Of a DNA stretch of 64,000 nt, positions 61,045 to 64,000 are shown in pieces (position 1 is the first letter of the stretch; each line of letters opens with the position of its first letter). Made by a program: the position numbers and the translations under genes. The stretch comes from Acanthosoma haemorrhoidale. Its lineage: Eukaryota > Arthropoda > Insecta > Hemiptera > Acanthosomatidae. Location: NCBI GenBank assembly GCA_930367205.1, contig OV884012.1:147017405-147081404 (forward strand), in the 5' to 3' direction. The notes beneath the pieces were generated by a model, which worked only from the letters and a program-made list of their open reading frames with translations, ran no database searches and was not told the origin of the DNA.

Positions 61045-62056
61045 CCAAGGCTGCAAGCCGAATCAGGTCAACAATTCAACGTGTACACGTTTGTTACTAC
61101 TTTCACTGATGATATAGCGGTGTACAGTAGCAGCATGAGCGCCAAGGTAGCTCTAAGACAGGCTGAAGTAGCCTGTAACCAGATCAGTGAGAGATTGGGG
61201 AAACTCAATATCTCTGTAAACGCGGGTAAGACTGACTGCGTAATTTTCTCTTTCCAAAAGGGAAAAAGTCCGCTGTCTACTACTTACACAGTAGGAAAGC
61301 AGCAAAACTCACCTGCCAACAACCTAGTATATTTGGGAATTGAAATGGACAGACAGCTCTATTTTAGTAACCATTTTGCGAAGAAGTTGAAGCAAACACG
61401 CACGAAGTCTTACCGGCTTACGCATTTATTGACTTCCCCCAATCTATCACTGCGTCTAAAGCTATTGACCTACAAGAGCATACTAAGGCCTACTCTGCTG
61501 TATGGTGCACCGCTATTTCGTTATCTGACGTATACGACAGCTAAGAAACTCCAACAATTCCAAAACGGTATACTGATGAAAGTGGTATGAGGTACTTCAT
61601 TCGAGCAGCGAAGAAACAGTAAGCTGCATGAGATATTTGAGCTACCTACGGTGGATGAATTCATCCAGCGTAGACATATCAAATTTTTCGACTCATTGCA
61701 ATATTTAACAAACCCGGTGATTAACACTATAACCCCCGCTCCGTTCCCCCATCGATGGCAGGACGCTGTCGCGGCTGGAACTCCCTAGTCCTAGGTTCTA
61801 GGTAGAGATTTAGTTTGTTTTATTTTGTTCGTAGTGTTTAGTGTTTGGTGTCGGTGACAAATAGAAGGTGAGCCTCATCACCTAGTGTTGTATAAGAACG
61901 ATGAACTTTTAGCCACAATGAAAATTTTATTATATTTATGCACTCCGCCAAATGCATGTAAATGCAAAAAGAGGAGAAATATGTAATCCAATTATTTTAT
62001 TATTTTTGTACATTGTATTATTTTGTTTTGAGGTTTTGAAATTAAAAAAAAAAAAA
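61045..62056 (+). mobile_element. 5'-truncated jockey/CR1-like LINE with poly(A) tail
   Basis: The end of ORF2 is followed by a 3' untranslated region of about 255 bases and a 14-base A-run at 62043-62056. The left end is undefined because I could not find a target duplication. Confidence 0.82.
61081..61788 (+). pseudogene. LINE ORF2 C-terminal part, one internal stop
   Basis: The frame begins at the RT catalytic block (FTDDIAVYSSS) and runs through INISVNAGKTD-like thumb sequence, LVYLGIEMDRQLYF and RLKLLTYKSILRPTLLYGAP. A TGA at 61588 interrupts it. The same frame then continues to a natural end at TAG 61786 with HIKFFDSLQYLT and PFPHRWQDAV, matching the fragment at 35352-35505. The finger, palm and endonuclease parts are missing through 5' truncation. 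Confidence 0.85.
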
Positions 62057-62109
62057 GTTGTAATTGACTCTCCTCCTAGGGAAGCTACCCGACTTGCAGC
62101 TGCGCCAGT

Positions 62110-62894
62110 ATTCAAGAATTTGGTCTTCTTCCTTATGAAAAACCTCTACATCTCTTTCTCTCCTCTCCTTGCTATGTTGAAGTCCGGCTTTGTCAGACCT
62201 CACTCCATCCTAGTGAGATTCTCTGCATTCGCCTCGCTAAAACTAGCACCTCCTTGGGAGAGACCTCTCCCTCGCGGACGACGGTTGCCGTGGCCCTGCG
62301 AATTTTCCTAGCAGCCTCCTGTGGTAATCCAGTCTGCCTCTTTCCGGTTCACACTCACCTTTGGGATCCGGACGGTTTTCGCCTACCCTCAGATACCGAG
62401 TGTGAATTCGTGGTCATTCCAAGACCACGCAAACTACCTACCTACCCTATACCTCTTCTCCTGAACATAGTGCATTGTCGGGGCACATACCTATCAAAAA
62501 AAGGAGTCAGATACAGTGGCGTAACTATATCATCTGGGCCCCGTGGTAAATTCCTTTAATGGGGGCCCTATCATTAAGCTTTATTATACTTACGTTGAAA
62601 TCATTAATGATTAACTTGAATTTATATTATGGTATATATATTTTAATATTTTTATAAATAGGTACAATATTAAAACAATATTTCTGAGCTCGCGGCCACT
62701 TGGGCCGGGGCCCTCTTGGGTCGGGGGCCCGTGGCATTTTGCCAGCCCTGCCACCCTGTAGTTACGCCACTGTCTACTATCTGACTCAGATAGAAACGCC
62801 GTCATGAAACGGATGTCCAGGTTATAAACTCAAACAACCCTCACTTGTCACTAGGGCTAGGGTAACCAGGCACCCCCCTCGTGACGACCCGACA
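62110..62894 (+). mobile_element. LTR family L1, copy 4, interrupted by a MITE
   Basis: It aligns with copies 1 and 2 from TTCCTTATGAAAAACCTC through GTTATAAACTCAAACAACCC to the end CGTGACGACCCGACA (62894). It lacks the first half with the TATA box. A 259-bp MITE sits at 62514-62772. To its right a codon of the minus-strand pseudogene is cut, so the LTR element inserted into that gene. Confidence 0.75.
62514..62772. mobile_element. hAT-like MITE with 14-bp terminal inverted repeats
   Basis: The ends CAGTGGCGTAACTA and TAGTTACGCCACTG are perfect inverted repeats, of the CAGTGGCG type often seen in hAT elements. The interior has GGGCCCC-rich ends and an AT-rich middle and codes for nothing. 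The uninterrupted sequence at 36722-36750 in LTR copy 2 shows the empty site. Confidence 0.85.
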
Positions 62895-63879
62895 GTGGTA
62901 ATAAAACTTTTCCCGGTGGAACCAAGGTCTTATTGATGACGTGTTTTTCGCCGGAGACTAAGGCGTCTAGGTGTGGCCACTCAGTTTTTGTCCAATGCAG
63001 ACCTCTGGCTCTGCTGTCCCACAAGCATAGAAATCAGGGATATTTTGTATAACCTGTCTGCTGGCTTAACAACATGGTGAGTATGTCTCCACAAACCGCC
63101 CATTGATGCTGTTGATATTAGCTTTTCTCATTAATCTTAGCCAAATCATTGAAGTTTTCTTTCATATACTCTTCTGTCTCATAGGAAGAGATGCAAATGC
63201 ATTTCCATTACGCGTTGGGGCTAGTTTTGGAGGAATCAATGACTAGCCACCACTCCGATGAGTCATATTCTAATTGAACACTTCATGAGACCTTGAACAC
63301 CACTGTAAAAAATAGATTTCCCTCTTTGGAGAAAAAGTGAGTAAATTTTTTCTTTTAGGTTTTTTAGCCGTGAGCCTAGCAATTCGGCTGCATCTTAACT
63401 AGGTCATTGGCAACTAGGTTCCAAGAGGTTGAGGTCCCTCTTCGTCCTGAGGAGGTAATATTCCTCCGTCCTCCAACTCACTCAGGATGTCATCCAAACT
63501 GGAAAGTGTCTGTGGAGCTGGTATTCCAGAGGTATGTGACACCGGTTAAGGTTAGGGTAAGATTTTTTTATTTTTGTATTAAACCCTTTTACATCTACCG
63601 AACTGAACTATCGGGGTATTGTGGTTTCTCTGTTCACGTTATATCATTAGGATGCCAAAACGAAATGAGTTTTTCTTGCCCTTAAATCACAAATCCTCCT
63701 CTCATCATCTGCAGCCCTTATAAGAAGCCATTGTCATCATACCCAAGTTGAAATTTGGAGTGAGTAAAATAAGCTTCCTTCACAGAATAACCTAAGTTTC
63801 TTTGTTGACTTTTTATCTTGTATTCATCACAAATAAAACTAAAGTTGTCCGGAGCAATAACACAACCTCTTGAGGACAT
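62895..63879 (-). pseudogene. Decayed gene of a transposon-associated protein family
   Basis: From an ATG at 63879 the minus strand reads MSSRGCVIAPDNFSFIC and QQRNLGYSVKEAYF. After frameshifts come GILMI*REQRNH, SLDDILSELEDGG, AELLGSRLK, LEYDSSEWWLVIDSSKTS, VCGDI, FLCLWDSRA, TEWPHLDALVSGEKHVINKT and PPGKVLLPL. I recall this motif order from an uncharacterised protein family that is widely dispersed in insects and Hydra and looks transposon-derived; its biochemical role is not known to me. Several stops and frameshifts kill it, and the 3' part is cut off by the LTR copy ending at 62894. Confidence 0.7.
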
Positions 63880-64000
63880 AAGCCAGGAATAGAAACACGT
63901 GCCTAGTTTGTGAGGACGTGAGGTTTGAATGCCAGGTGTAAACTGAGTGTAGCTTTACATAGCAGCTGATATATTGAACTTGATCATCATCTATGAATTA

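Noticed and set aside
1..64000. CRISPR array, rRNA or clear tRNA genes
   Set aside because: No regular short-spacer repeats and no convincing rRNA or cloverleaf sequence were seen by reading; short tRNA genes could have been missed without a scan.

Overview
This is a stretch of animal nuclear DNA, most likely from an insect. It is strongly AT-rich, has spliced genes with GT/AG introns, and holds LTR retrotransposons, jockey-like and I-like LINEs, hAT-like and P-like transposase relics, tRNA-derived SINEs and a multi-C2H2 zinc-finger gene. No bacterial features (operons, ribosome binding sites, CRISPR) are present. The transposon set would suit a hemipteran, but that is a guess; nothing in the window fixes the species.

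There is one convincing host gene, on the minus strand at 49426-53871. It has four coding exons whose splice phases all agree and encodes a 619-residue protein with an acidic N-terminus and 17 tandem C2H2 fingers. Two further phase-compatible exons lie upstream (57896-57908 and 56229-56384) and have no finger exon of their own. They may form an alternative N-terminus for the same gene or be left from a duplication.

Layout. 1-8.3 kb: a solo LTR with a 5-bp target duplication (1137-1985), two copies of a terminal-inverted-repeat element (3439-4047, 6996-8278), a second solo LTR in a TA run, and a 167-bp tandem duplication. 8.3-13.5 kb: mostly featureless AT-rich DNA with one exon candidate and two SINEs. 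13.5-23.3 kb: four copies of an unidentified exon-bearing segment in alternating orientation; the last is split by a complete Ty3/gypsy-type retrotransposon (18101-22777) with identical 319-bp LTRs and a canonical A AAA AAC frameshift heptamer between gag and pol. 23.3-35 kb: AT-rich, with a diverged tandem array at 27.6-31.7 kb that I cannot explain. 35-45 kb: a nest of dead elements, including a LINE 3' end, an LTR copy, a hAT-like transposase relic, a jockey-like LINE with an internal inversion, a second partial copy of that LINE, an LTR fragment and a P-element-like transposase relic. 45.3-48.3 kb: a 5'-truncated I-type LINE whose remaining ORF is intact and which has target duplications. 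49.4-58 kb: the zinc-finger locus, with SINEs and a LINE relic in its introns. 58-64 kb: a duplicated 190-bp segment, a LINE 3' end with poly(A), an LTR copy carrying a MITE, and a decayed minus-strand gene of a transposon-associated protein family.

Most coding capacity here belongs to transposable elements of very different ages. The gypsy element (identical LTRs) and the I-type LINE (one long open frame) look recent. The jockey, hAT, P and minus-strand 63-kb genes are broken by stops and frameshifts.
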